A DNA stretch of 64,000 bases, from NCBI GenBank assembly GCA_022824945.1, contig JAJDYX010000005.1, positions 146,802-210,801 of the forward strand, read 5' to 3'. Position 1 is the first letter of the stretch; the number at the start of each line of letters is the position of its first letter. Positions 39,604 to 48,525 of the stretch are shown in pieces. Position numbers and translations under genes: made by a program. Below the pieces are notes generated by a model. The model made no database searches. It was not told the DNA's origin and was given only the letters and a program-made list of their open reading frames with translations. This stretch comes from Candidatus Latescibacterota bacterium. GTDB lineage: Bacteria; Latescibacterota; UBA2968.

Positions 39604-40284
39604 GTCCGCGCAAGGTATCGCGTGCCATTCGCGATGACGTAATTGATTTTGTGGTCCATTGGCACAAGCAAACCGATATCTGCATCGGTCGGTTTTTATC
39701 CTTATTAGGGTTACCAGCGAGCACCTACTATGACTGGAAAGCCCGGTATGGTGTGCCCAATGGCTCTTGTGCATCACTGCCCAAGACATCCTGGCTTTTA
39801 GACTGGGAGAAGCAAGCCATTATCACTTATGCTCTATCGCACCCCGCCCTGGGGTATCGTCGTCTTTCGTATCGGATGATAAAAGTTCCCGAAGGCTACA
39901 CCGCGTATCATCTCGGACAACGGCCCGCAGTTTATTGCACACGCCTTCAAGTCCTTTATCAGACTGTGTGGGATGACCCATGTGCGGACCTCCCCGTTTT
40001 ATCCGCAATCTAATGGCAAGATCGAGCGGTGGCACCAGTCGCTCAAGCGCGAGTGCATTCGTCCCAAAACACCGACGAATTTGGAGGAGGCGCGAGAAGT
40101 GGTTGCCAGATTTGTCGCGCATTACAACCACAAGAGATACCACGCCGGGATTGGGTATATCGCACCTGTTGATAAACTGTGTGGCCGAGCACCGATTATT
40201 GTTAAAGAACGAAAACGCAAGTTGGCGCAGGCAAAATGCTTGCGTGCCCAACTCAGAGCCGTCAAACCCGTTGCCAATTTGTAG
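39600..40284 (+). pseudogene. IS3-family transposase OrfB, internally deleted and frameshifted
   Basis: The first part (DDVIDFVVHWHKQTDICIGRF ... HPALGYRRLSYRMI) runs in one frame to about 39890. The catalytic half then appears in another frame (RIISDNGPQFIAHAF ... HVRTSPFYPQSNGKIERWHQSLKREC), with the second Asp and the Glu of the DDE triad. The segment that should carry the first Asp is missing, so an internal deletion of a few hundred bases joined the halves out of frame. The element cannot move on its own. Confidence 0.88.
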
Positions 40285-40324
40285 CTTAACAACAACACGC
40301 AAAATTCCACTTTACTTTGAACCA

Positions 40325-40679
40325 TTACAAAAATCCTTGAGGGCTATCTAATTCGGGATGTGGCGGTAATAGAATAGTCTGACCTTTCAGATCTTTGGCG
40401 ATCCATGCTTTAACTATGTTGTGGATAAGGCTTTTTTCGGAACAGGAAATTCCTTGATCTTTATAGTGGGCAAAATGCCACCGCCTTACCTTGCCGCGTC
40501 GCAGGATGAGCGGTTCATCACAGCCCATGCAAATGCAATCACATCCTTTCCCTGATACGAGCCGTTTGTCATCTGGGGTAACGAGTTCCTCTTGCCATCT
40601 GGCATGTTGGATGAATAAATCAGGCATAAAAATTTTCCGGTCCTTTGGTATATAATTCCCATTTCTTTGGTTCACTCAT
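40325..40679 (-). pseudogene. CoiA-like zinc-binding protein, frameshifted and truncated
   Basis: The main frame (MPDLFIQHARW ... GCDCICMGCDEPLILRRGKVRRWHFAHYKDQGISCSEKSLIHNIVKAWI) carries the C-x-G-C and HFAH motifs of the CoiA N-terminal region. A well-placed GGAGG precedes ATG 40679, whose frame (MSEPKKWELYTKGPENF) stops after 19 codons; removing one base from the A5/T5 run at 40628-40632 would join the two. The C-terminus ends within 15 nt of the IS right end, while CoiA proteins are about three times longer. It is therefore broken at both ends. Confidence 0.7.
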
Positions 40680-40944
40680 TGGATTCCTCCGTGAAATGTA
40701 AATTGCGGGGTGGCAGGATGGGAGGGAACCGTGCCCGACCAATTTAGCGTCCTCCTTGTACTTTTGGACGTGTCTCCCTTATTAATTCTATACCGCCAAG
40801 ACTTACTTTTGTGTCACAATCATGTAACCAAAGTCCTTCCTTTCCTGCATTGGGAGCCTCACCAGCCCATCCTTCTATTGCGTATGTATTTGTACTGGTT
40901 CTTTCACAACGGCCTCTACCAGTATGCTCCCGACGAGTAGCCGC
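40680..40944 (-). other. Possible lost 3' part of the third abi-operon gene
   Basis: The frame of the upstream gene stays open for 66 codons after its TAG (40945-40947), to TAA at 40744-40746, reading GWAGEAPNAGKEGLWLHD and VSLGGIELIRETRPK. There is no start codon of its own. The last ~60 nt hold the ribosome binding site of the CoiA-like gene. Confidence 0.4.
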
Positions 40945-41406
40945 CTACTGTGTTGGGGACGTGAGTTGCCGAAGGTCCTCGGATATATCCAACTCAAAAA
41001 TATCGTCACACGGAGTTCCGAGCGTCGATACCGCGAAACGGTATTCGCTTTGATCCTCGAACTCAGTCCGCTTCGTAAAATAGGCTCTCACGCCACCATG
41101 AATGTCCATCAAGTCGTCATCTGTGACTATAACGCCAGATTCATTCTCGTAGTGAACGGGGCCGTGATAGACATACACGAACGTGTCGATGTTTTGCACG
41201 CCTTCCTGTTTCCCTAAGTTTGAGGAGTAGCTGTTTGCCATGTAAAACAGCTTATCGGGCATGCCCAGCTTCAGGTGCTTGTCCTTATCGACCTGCAACG
41301 CAAAGTCGATCCCCAGCCACATCGCGAAAGCATCAACATCCTTGATCTCCGTCGCCGCATCGTAGCCGTATTCATCACAAACACGCCTGTCTATTCGAAT
41401 CCACAT
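40945..41406 (-). CDS. Third gene of the AbiE operon, unknown (DUF2971-like)
   Basis: 153 residues from ATG 41406, whose A is shared with the TGA stop of the toxin gene, so translation is coupled. Features are WLGIDFALQVDKDKHLKLGMPDKLFYM and the C-terminal YFTKRTEFEDQSEYRFAVSTLG, which recalls the Phe-x2-Glu-x-Glu-Tyr-Arg region of DUF2971-type proteins. No catalytic motif is certain. AbiE systems normally have two genes, so this third member is unusual. The stop is TAG, after which the frame continues another 66 sense codons; the protein may be truncated. Confidence 0.62.
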   Translation of the reverse strand: MWIRIDRRVCDEYGYDAATEIKDVDAFAMWLGIDFALQVDKDKHLKLGMPDKLFYMANSYSSNLGKQEGVQNIDTFVYVYHGPVHYENESGVIVTDDDLMDIHGGVRAYFTKRTEFEDQSEYRFAVSTLGTPCDDIFELDISEDLRQLTSPTQ

Positions 41407-42359
41407 CACCCTGTTCCATCGCTTCCTCCAAGTGCTTCGCTGGGTTGCCACGGACCGCCGTCTCGCCATACCTGATTGTATTCCCCGCCAGCCTCGGCCG
41501 CACTCAACAAAGGTATAAGAAAAGTATTCAAGGTTTCAACCACTGTCGAAAGTTTCTCGGGAGCATCAGACAGACCACTTCGGTTCAGAAATCCTTCCCA
41601 TTGTCTCTCTTTCACGGGGTCTTCAGCGAATTGCGCCCGCAACGCAACTGGTCGATCCTTCGGTAGAGTTGTCTCCCGTCGCGCAAACGTCGCTCGAATG
41701 GCCTCAATGAGCACTGACCCTTCAAATGAAAAAGTCCTGGCCATCAGATAGAAGTCGTAGAAGTCCTTCATACGACTGTTTCGCATGCCCAGATAGACCA
41801 GGGCCTGGAGTTTCTCGGCCACAACTGTTTCAGGTGGGTATGCAAGCACCCGGGGTTCTGGGAAATCCAGCAGACCTGGAAAAGCCAGACGCTTCGCCTC
41901 TGGTGTGACGGTATCTCCAAACCCAATATCCACTGTAATCGGAAACACTGCCGTATCAAGCCGAGCTATCAGACGCACCCGCTGGCTTTCGTAAACCTGA
42001 TCATCACGAATCGCCTGAACCGTGATGCCTTCCGGATCGAATATCATCCCATCTGGTTCAACAGGTGTTGCAGAGATTTGTCGAAAAACCCGTGCAATAT
42101 GTTCTGCCGAAGCATCCCCATAGCCCAGCAAGTCCAGATCCCGGGTGACCCGATGCGACTTACCTGTAAGGGCAACGAAAAGCATTGCGCCTTTGAGCAC
42201 AAACTGACCTGCATATTCCGACTGCGAAAGCCGGTAGAGCAACCGCTCTACAGCATAGGTGGTAAGCAAAAGCTGGTAGTCCTCCCCAGTTTTATCTCTC
42301 AGATTTCGCAATCGCTGGCGTACCGAGACCGGCAGGTGTTTTCTCTTCCGGGTACTCAT
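41406..42359 (-). CDS. abiEii: AbiEii-type nucleotidyltransferase toxin
   Basis: 317 residues from ATG 42359, which overlaps the antitoxin stop by 4 nt. The nucleotidyltransferase core has KGAMLFVALTGKS (about 56-68) and RDLDLLGYGD with the D74-x-D76 metal pair. Downstream are PPETVVAEKLQALVYLG and SRMKDFYDFYLMARTF, classic for the family. AbiEii toxins transfer nucleotides to an RNA target (tRNA in studied cases) and stop growth on phage infection. Its length is normal. An open frame extending to 42458 is only antitoxin shadow. Confidence 0.93.
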   Translation of the reverse strand: MSTRKRKHLPVSVRQRLRNLRDKTGEDYQLLLTTYAVERLLYRLSQSEYAGQFVLKGAMLFVALTGKSHRVTRDLDLLGYGDASAEHIARVFRQISATPVEPDGMIFDPEGITVQAIRDDQVYESQRVRLIARLDTAVFPITVDIGFGDTVTPEAKRLAFPGLLDFPEPRVLAYPPETVVAEKLQALVYLGMRNSRMKDFYDFYLMARTFSFEGSVLIEAIRATFARRETTLPKDRPVALRAQFAEDPVKERQWEGFLNRSGLSDAPEKLSTVVETLNTFLIPLLSAAEAGGEYNQVWRDGGPWQPSEALGGSDGTG

Positions 42360-42958
42360 ACCACTGCCTCCATATAAGGCCGCATCACATTGGTCATCCG
42401 ACAGACCTGTGCGAAGTGATAGAGGTCGTCCATCGTGGCTTTCCGTTCTCGAATGCAATCTCGCAGGCTCTCAATAGCCACATCCAGGCCGATTTTGTTC
42501 CGGTATTTGAAGCAGTCTGCCACAGTCTTAGCCGGATTGTAGATCCGCACCTGGATATGTTCAATGGTATGTGTTTCGATGCCCTCATCAAAGGCAGGTC
42601 CTGAAAAACGAGCAAATCGAATCTGTAGCCCATCCACTTTGGGCTTACGTGCTTTGTTTGGAATCGCCATCCACACTTGAAACGGGAGTTGTGTGGTCAG
42701 TTCGTGGAACTGCAGCGCAGAAAGCAGACAGATGACGCCCCGAGGCACTCTTTTGCAGGCTTCCGCCAGGCTGTGATGCGCCGTCCACTCGGCATCGGGG
42801 AGGGTGTAAAGCCCTCGTCCCACCTGGCGCAGCATGCCCCGATTTCTAAGCCTGCTGAGGTACTCGCGTGGGATCCCATACTGGTCCAGATCCCGCGGCC
42901 TGAGCATACCCGCCTGTTTTACAATCTCGAGCACACTGGGTTTCTGTGATTTGTCCAT
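42356..42958 (-). CDS. abiEi: AbiEi-type antitoxin / transcriptional repressor
   Basis: 200 residues. A winged helix-turn-helix at the N-terminus (about 8-60: ILEIVKQAGMLRPRDLDQYGIPREYLSRLRNRGML, then VGRGLYTLP) is followed by the AbiEi C-terminal domain with LLSALQFHELTTQLPFQVWMAI and IYNPAKTVADCFKYRNKIGLDVAIESL. In known type IV systems this protein neutralises the toxin's effect and represses the operon by binding inverted repeats upstream. The spacer to 43149 should hold that operator; I saw no clear inverted repeat. Confidence 0.93.
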   Translation of the reverse strand: MDKSQKPSVLEIVKQAGMLRPRDLDQYGIPREYLSRLRNRGMLRQVGRGLYTLPDAEWTAHHSLAEACKRVPRGVICLLSALQFHELTTQLPFQVWMAIPNKARKPKVDGLQIRFARFSGPAFDEGIETHTIEHIQVRIYNPAKTVADCFKYRNKIGLDVAIESLRDCIRERKATMDDLYHFAQVCRMTNVMRPYMEAVV

Positions 42959-43188
42959 AAATTTCCTATCATTACAAATTGTCGGTATTTATATATAAAT
43001 ATATACATTTTCAGACAAAATTGCCATACTTTAAAGCACATAACGGTCGCGGAAAAAACTGTTACAAGCCCTGCTGACGAGGACAGCGCGTTGACAAAAT
43101 CCGCTGACTTGGATATGATATTTTCGTCATCAAACGCCTGGGGTGGTAATTGTATGACAGTGACACTTGTGCTCCTCAATGCGCCGCT

Positions 43189-43632
43189 ATGGAGAGAATG
43201 GGTTTGTGTATGATGGCGGGAATGAATGCGGCTTTCGCCTGCGAGCTGGCACTGAAGGCCATCCAGATCACGCACCTGGACGAAGCGAGAAAGACGCACG
43301 ACCTTCTGGAACTGTACAGGGATCTACCGGAAGACAGCAAAACGAGATTGAAGGCGGACTTTGCCGAGATTGAGGATGAACTGGAGAGGGCAAGACACAC
43401 ATTCGGTCGTTGGCGGTACTTTGAAACGAATGTAGGCGAGGAAGGAATGCAGGCGATGGCCAACACCGAAAGAGCGTTTGCGCTGGTCAAGGCGGCCCGG
43501 GTGATCATCGACGAGGGCGAGATCGCGGGATTGACATACAAGGTCGACATAAACTTCGACGCGGAATTTAGCGTGGACAACAGCGACACCAAGAGAGAGA
43601 AAGAGAAAAAATTTGGTATGAACAAACATTGA
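43189..43632 (+). CDS. HEPN-like protein running into repeat B
   Basis: 147 residues from ATG 43189 (the frame is open to a TTG at 43150). FACELALKAIQIT followed by KTHDLLELYRDLPEDSK is the usual helix pair of HEPN proteins, which are RNases or nucleotidyltransferase partners in toxin-antitoxin and abortive-infection loci. The RxxxxH motif is not clear. The last 13 codons (KREKEKKFGMNKH) lie inside the 146-bp repeat, so the original C-terminus was probably replaced when the repeat and the downstream gene arrived. It diverges from the AbiE operon. Confidence 0.6.
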   Translation: MERMGLCMMAGMNAAFACELALKAIQITHLDEARKTHDLLELYRDLPEDSKTRLKADFAEIEDELERARHTFGRWRYFETNVGEEGMQAMANTERAFALVKAARVIIDEGEIAGLTYKVDINFDAEFSVDNSDTKREKEKKFGMNKH

Positions 43633-43738
43633 TGGATTGATTTCTCGCTGCGATAGCATATTTTACGCGATGTGTAACTCCAAACATGAGAAAGAGGAAG
43701 GAGACTTGTATGCGCATAGCAACAATGCTTACGATACT
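43593..43738 (+). repeat. 146-bp direct repeat, copy B
   Basis: The counterpart of 36754-36899. It begins inside the 3' end of the HEPN-like gene and ends ten codons into the intact dockerin gene. The two copies border 6.8 kb of accessory DNA. Confidence 0.9.
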
Positions 43739-45302
43739 ATTTGTAGGAGTGGTAACACAATCCTGCAGAATAGATATGCCGCCCTTGCTGGATCTGATTG
43801 CTAATTACAAGCCCAGAAATCTGGAGGAGCCAGGACCATACAATTTTTCCAGGAGCAAAGCACTTATGCTCAGAGGAGGTTTCAGAGATACCCTTGTTCT
43901 TGGTGATGATCATGATGACACACATGGCATTCGCATGAAGCAACTCATGACTGCTATGCGGGTGCCACAAGAGCACATTGTCTACATGGACCGATTTGGT
44001 TCACATAGAGGAGGAGGAGATTATGGACTAATAGATCTTGTCTCAGATGCGTACACAGAGATACGTGAAGCAGCACGAGTAGTGCATGTGCCGTATCGAA
44101 TACCGTTAAAAAACATTCAAGATGCACCCAGGATAGCTGGCACAGATAATATACTGTATGTGCTTGCCACACTAAACACAGTGGGGGAGGGTGCTATTCC
44201 GGGAGGTCGAGATATTTTCAATAGCAATCACCCTTTTTGGAGCAGTGATGATGCTCGACTAGATAGCCTGAAAAAAGAAAAGTTCAGAGGCATGCAAGCA
44301 ACGTATGCAACAGGCAAAGCACTAGGAGTCATCGGTGCAAGAATTACCGAAGAGGGCACCATTGCTCCAAGCACCTGGACAGTTTCATGCGGAGATATAC
44401 AAGAATCATGTTTTGGTATAGTTCCGGATCAATCTAGTTCGTTTGGGTCTGCCCGTGTTGCTGCCATAGCCTTTTACCTCTCGCAACTTTACGAAACAGA
44501 AGAGGAGGTGCGAGCAGCTCTGGAGGTTTGTGCCGTAGATGTAGGAGAGCCTGGTGTTGATCGAGAGTTCGGAAGGGGGCTGGTCAATTTGCTATGTCCT
44601 CGAGTCTTAGAAAGAGAAGTAGAAATCGTTGCACAATATCTTCGAGAAGAAGAGATGTACGTGGCCGAGGGAGGAGATGTGGCAGGTACCTGGCATGCAG
44701 AAGCCGTTCCTTTGGAGATATATTTTCCTTCAGCACTCAGAGAAACTATTAAACCGACATATACTGGAACGGTAAACGGCACTGTTCGGTTTGGCAGAAA
44801 TCAACTTGTTAGTGCAGAATTCACCCTGCGTGCAGAGATTGAGGCATCTTTTCTTTTGGACATAGCTGCTACTGCAGAAGACGTTGTTGCAACTGAAGGG
44901 AAGTATGCTGTTGAAAACAGTGTGCTTACTATGGGAGAATATGCCTACACATTTACTGCAACAGAGGACTCCTTGTATCTTGTTCGTTCTCTTACGCTGA
45001 ACGAGGTCTTGGCACTCCTGCCGGATTCATTTGCAGAGCTTGCAGGCACTGTTACCAAAGACTTGCTTGTTGATGACCCGATACGAATAACCATTCGGTT
45101 TGTCAAAACAGCAGAAGCACTATTGGCTGATTTTAACGCCGACAATAATGTTGATTTTGAAGACTTTTTGCTGTTTGTAGCCGCCTTCGGCACCACAGAT
45201 GGAGATCCCGACTTCCGTCCGTGGACAGACCTGAATGGAGATGACCGTATTGATTTCACGGATTTCCTCCTTTTTGCTGCTGCTTTCAGCCAGACGGGCT
45301 GA
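43710..45302 (+). CDS. Exported subtilase-like protein with dockerin domain
   Basis: 530 residues from ATG 43710, six bases after AAGGAG. It is a paralogue of the 742-residue protein at 36944 but lacks the two fibronectin III modules. A signal or lipoprotein N-terminus (TILFVGVVTQSC) precedes a domain with RGGFRDTLVLGDDHDDTHGIRMKQLM, SSFGSARVAAIAFYLSQ and VDVGEPGVDREFGRGLVNLLCPR. A beta domain and a paired dockerin-like module (DFNADNNVDFEDFLLF, DLNGDDRIDFTDFLLF) follow. The serine motif is less canonical than in the paralogue. AGA-rich codon use again suggests transfer. Cell-surface display or complex assembly is possible. Confidence 0.75.
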   Translation: MRIATMLTILFVGVVTQSCRIDMPPLLDLIANYKPRNLEEPGPYNFSRSKALMLRGGFRDTLVLGDDHDDTHGIRMKQLMTAMRVPQEHIVYMDRFGSHRGGGDYGLIDLVSDAYTEIREAARVVHVPYRIPLKNIQDAPRIAGTDNILYVLATLNTVGEGAIPGGRDIFNSNHPFWSSDDARLDSLKKEKFRGMQATYATGKALGVIGARITEEGTIAPSTWTVSCGDIQESCFGIVPDQSSSFGSARVAAIAFYLSQLYETEEEVRAALEVCAVDVGEPGVDREFGRGLVNLLCPRVLEREVEIVAQYLREEEMYVAEGGDVAGTWHAEAVPLEIYFPSALRETIKPTYTGTVNGTVRFGRNQLVSAEFTLRAEIEASFLLDIAATAEDVVATEGKYAVENSVLTMGEYAYTFTATEDSLYLVRSLTLNEVLALLPDSFAELAGTVTKDLLVDDPIRITIRFVKTAEALLADFNADNNVDFEDFLLFVAAFGTTDGDPDFRPWTDLNGDDRIDFTDFLLFAAAFSQTG

Positions 45303-45622
45303 GACACCCTTTTCCATTCACACATAAAGCCGACAATATCCCCTGAACGCAGATCTCAATCTGCTTGTCATAAACCGCCTCCTCACTCACCGCTACAACC
45401 ACGCGCACATCCACAACAGAGACATTCTGCCTCTATATCCGTAAAAACTGCCATTATGACTGAAATCGGGTAGCAAAATCGGCACTCCCTGGACTAAATA
45501 TTGGAACTAAAATTGATATCTATTTGTAAATAAAGTAATTAGCCAAATTTAAAATTTCAGGCACGGATATTGCTTCTAAAAATGGGAAGTTAATATACCA
45601 ACATTCCAAGGAGCATCTAATC
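45303..45622. other. Intergenic region between dockerin gene and lon
   Basis: 320 nt. It should contain the lon promoter and has GGAG before the lon start. On the minus strand a short stretch (about 45330-45420) reads VVVAVSEEAVYDKQIEICVQ without a start or a continuing frame, possibly a gene remnant. Nothing else was recognised. Confidence 0.4.
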
Positions 45623-48025
45623 ATGTCAAACGACAACCCCCTCACAAGCGTAAACGCAATCGAAGCGTATAGCATCCCATCTGAATTACCCATGCTGGTG
45701 ACATCAGACGTGGTGATCTATCCCCTGATGGCTGCCCCCCTGTTATTGGAAGACGAACGCGCAGTAAAAGCCGCGCAAGCGGCAATAGACGCCGGGCACA
45801 AAGTACTCGCCATCTTTGGAGAACTGGAAGAAAGCGATGCCGAAGAAGACATCCGCCGAGAGTCTCTATATCCCGTAGGCACTGCAATCTACATCGCGCG
45901 ATCCGCAGAAATGCCCGATGGCCGCATGCAAGTGCTCGTACAGGGCATGGCGCGACTATCACTTGTAGATGTATTGCAATCGCAACCTTATCCCATGGCG
46001 AAAGTCGAGAAGGTAGCGTCAGACATAGAACACAACACAGAATTGGAAGCCCTCGCGCGCAACATATTCGGCCAGTTTAAAAAAGCCGTAGCACTCGCCC
46101 CCAATGTACCCAGAGAAGTCGGGGAAGCCTTAGACGCCCTCTCAGAAATAGCCCACAAAGCAGACTTCATCGCCTCACAACTCAACGTGGATTTTGAAGA
46201 GCAACAAAAAATACTAACCGAGCGCAATTTGTACCGACGACTGGAAGCCATCAATCAATGCTTAAATCGCGAAGTTGAAATTCTGGAACTGCGGGAAAAG
46301 ATCAGTTCGGAAGCCGCGGGATCCATGGAAGATGCACAAAAAGAGTATTTTTTGCGCCAGCAACTGCGGGCAATTCAAGATGAACTGGGCGAAGGAGAGG
46401 ACATCGGCGCCGAAATCGAAGAACTGCGCGAAAAGATCGAAGCCGCTGGCATGTCCGAAGAAGCAAAAACAGAAGCCGAGCGCGAGCTAAAACGCATGGC
46501 GCGCATGCCCGAAGCCTCTGCCGAATACACCGTATCGCGCACCTATCTGGACTGGCTCGTCGAACTCCCCTGGAACAAAAAGACAAGCGATCAATTGGAC
46601 ATCGCAAAAGCCGAACGCATTTTAAATGCAGACCACTATGGATTGGAAAAACCCAAAGAGCGCATCCTGGAGTACCTGTCCGTGCGCCAATTAAAAGACG
46701 ACATGCGCGGGCCTATCTTGTTACTCGTCGGCCCCCCGGGCACGGGCAAAACATCACTGGGCAAATCCGTAGCGCGAGCACTCGGTCGCGAATTTGTCAG
46801 AATGTCCTTGGGCGGCATCCGGGACGAATCGGAAATCCGAGGACACCGCCGCACCTACATCGGCGCACTGCCCGGACGCATCATACAGGGCCTGCGACGC
46901 GCCGGCACAAAAAATCCCGTATTCATGCTGGATGAAATCGACAAACTCGGCGCGGATTTTCGCGGCGATCCCTCCGCAGCACTGCTGGAAGTCCTGGACC
47001 CGGCGCAAAACAACACCTTTGTGGATCACTACCTCGACGTCCCCTTTGACCTGTCAGAGGTCTTATTCCTCGCCACTGCCAACTCGCTCCACACAATACC
47101 ACCCGCATTAATGGACCGGATGGAAGTATTGGAAGTCTCGGGATATACCGAAGCCGAAAAAATGGAAATCGCGCGCCGGTACCTGGTCAAACGCCAGATT
47201 TCAGAACACGGCTTAGCCCCTCAAAAGGCATCCTTCGACAAAGCGGCCCTGCAAGAAGTGATCCAGCACTACACCCGCGAGGCCGGCGTGCGAAATCTGG
47301 AGCGCGAAATTGCAACCGTAGCCCGCAAAGTGGCCCGCAAATTCGCCCAGGGCCGCAAGCGGCGCGTACACATCCATCAAAAAAACATCGCCGAATATCT
47401 GGGACCACAAAAATTCCGCCACGAAGTAGCCGAAGAAGATCACGAGGTGGGAGTCGCCGCTGGCCTGGCCGTAACATCTACCGGTGGTGATGTCCTCTTT
47501 GTCGAGGCAACAGTCATACCCGGCAAAGGCGAATTAAATCTAACCGGACAGGTCGGCGATGTAATGAAGGAATCTGCGCATGCAGCCATGACCTATGTGC
47601 GGTCGCGCTGGCATGAACTGGGCCTAAACGCGCAGTTTAACGAAAAAAAAGATGTACACGTCCACGTACCCGCAGGTGCCGTACCCAAAGACGGTCCCTC
47701 GGCAGGCATTACCATGGCAACCGTACTCGCATCGGTATTTACCAATCGGCCTATCCGAAAAGACGTGGCAATGACAGGCGAAATTACACTGCGCGGCAAA
47801 GTACTGCCCATCGGCGGCGTACGCGATAAAGTCCTATCAGCACACCGCGCAGGTGTAAAAACAGTAATCCTACCCGAAGAGAACCGCAAAGATACACACG
47901 AAATACCCGACACAGCGCGCAAAGACATAAGAATAGTATTTGCATCTCACATGGATCAAGTCCTGAAAACCGCCCTCATGAAACGCCCGCGCAAGCCAAT
48001 CGTCGAAGCGGTAAGTATGAATTGA
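45623..48025 (+). CDS. lon: ATP-dependent protease Lon
   Basis: 800 residues, full length. An N-terminal substrate-binding domain (about 20-215) is followed by coiled coil, then an AAA+ domain with Walker A GPPGTGKT at 370-377, Walker B VFMLDEIDKLG and SLGGIRDESEIRGHRRTYIGALPG. The C-terminal Ser-Lys protease has PKDGPSAGITMATV and a downstream lysine in the GKVLPIGGVRDKVLSAHRAG region. Lon removes damaged and regulatory proteins in the cytoplasm. Its TGA stop touches the stop of the convergent coaD gene with no spacer. Confidence 0.97.
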   Translation: MSNDNPLTSVNAIEAYSIPSELPMLVTSDVVIYPLMAAPLLLEDERAVKAAQAAIDAGHKVLAIFGELEESDAEEDIRRESLYPVGTAIYIARSAEMPDGRMQVLVQGMARLSLVDVLQSQPYPMAKVEKVASDIEHNTELEALARNIFGQFKKAVALAPNVPREVGEALDALSEIAHKADFIASQLNVDFEEQQKILTERNLYRRLEAINQCLNREVEILELREKISSEAAGSMEDAQKEYFLRQQLRAIQDELGEGEDIGAEIEELREKIEAAGMSEEAKTEAERELKRMARMPEASAEYTVSRTYLDWLVELPWNKKTSDQLDIAKAERILNADHYGLEKPKERILEYLSVRQLKDDMRGPILLLVGPPGTGKTSLGKSVARALGREFVRMSLGGIRDESEIRGHRRTYIGALPGRIIQGLRRAGTKNPVFMLDEIDKLGADFRGDPSAALLEVLDPAQNNTFVDHYLDVPFDLSEVLFLATANSLHTIPPALMDRMEVLEVSGYTEAEKMEIARRYLVKRQISEHGLAPQKASFDKAALQEVIQHYTREAGVRNLEREIATVARKVARKFAQGRKRRVHIHQKNIAEYLGPQKFRHEVAEEDHEVGVAAGLAVTSTGGDVLFVEATVIPGKGELNLTGQVGDVMKESAHAAMTYVRSRWHELGLNAQFNEKKDVHVHVPAGAVPKDGPSAGITMATVLASVFTNRPIRKDVAMTGEITLRGKVLPIGGVRDKVLSAHRAGVKTVILPEENRKDTHEIPDTARKDIRIVFASHMDQVLKTALMKRPRKPIVEAVSMN

Positions 48026-48517
48026 TCACGTCTCAAAATACTCGACAAACTTCTCAAAAACAGATTCCGGAACATAGCGTCTCACAACATCTTGCCAGCC
48101 ATCGGGACCCACCAGCCCCTTGATAAAACTGGAACTAATCTCGGCAATCTCTCGCGGGGGCATCAAAAAGATAGTCGTAATCGTATCGTCCAGATCGCTG
48201 TTAATATAGCGCATCCTGCGTTCAAACTCATAATCGCTCTGCGTGCGAATACCCCGCACAATATAACCCGCTCCAATACCGCGTGCGTAATTGACCAGGA
48301 ATTGATTTTCATAACTGGCGACCGCGACATTATCGAACTGCGACGTGGTCTCACAAAGCAAATCCAGCCTTTCCTCCAGTGAAAATGTATAATCTTTGTC
48401 CGGATTGATCCCAATAGCGACAACGAGCTGATCGAAAAGCTCCGCAGCCTCCTGAATAACCCATAGATGGCCGTGGGTAACGGGATCAAAGCTGGCGGCA
48501 TAAACGGCTTTTTTCAT
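48026..48517 (-). CDS. coaD: Pantetheine-phosphate adenylyltransferase
   Basis: 163 residues from ATG 48517. It transfers AMP to 4'-phosphopantetheine in coenzyme A synthesis. The nucleotidyltransferase motif T14-H-G-H17 is in [13 protein letters not shown], and the C-terminal ISSSFIKGL corresponds to the ISSTxxR motif with lysine replacing arginine. Other family marks are [26 protein letters not shown] and [13 protein letters not shown]. It is normal in length and is the last gene of the leftward run from 52950; an unrelated role from its neighbours is likely. Confidence 0.95.
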   Translation of the reverse strand: MKKAVYAASFDPVTHGHLWVIQEAAELFDQLVVAIGINPDKDYTFSLEERLDLLCETTSQFDNVAVASYENQFLVNYARGIGAGYIVRGIRTQSDYEFERRMRYINSDLDDTITTIFLMPPREIAEISSSFIKGLVGPDGWQDVVRRYVPESVFEKFVEYFET

Positions 48518-48525
48518 GGTTTTCC

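Larger units (their letters stand above)
39238..40309 (+). mobile_element. Decayed IS3-family insertion sequence
   Basis: Bounded by imperfect inverted repeats of about 35-40 bp: left end about 39233-39273 (TGGACTTTTGCG...TAAATTGG) and right end about 40274-40314, with TG...CA tips. It holds an intact orfA and a broken orfB. At roughly 1.07 kb it is shorter than usual because orfB has lost an internal piece. No target-site duplication is visible. It lies between the dockerin gene and a CoiA-like remnant that it probably truncates. Confidence 0.88.

Noticed and set aside
39230..40318. Target-site duplication of the IS3-type element
   Set aside because: The 3-4 bases flanking the best inverted-repeat ends do not match on the two sides.
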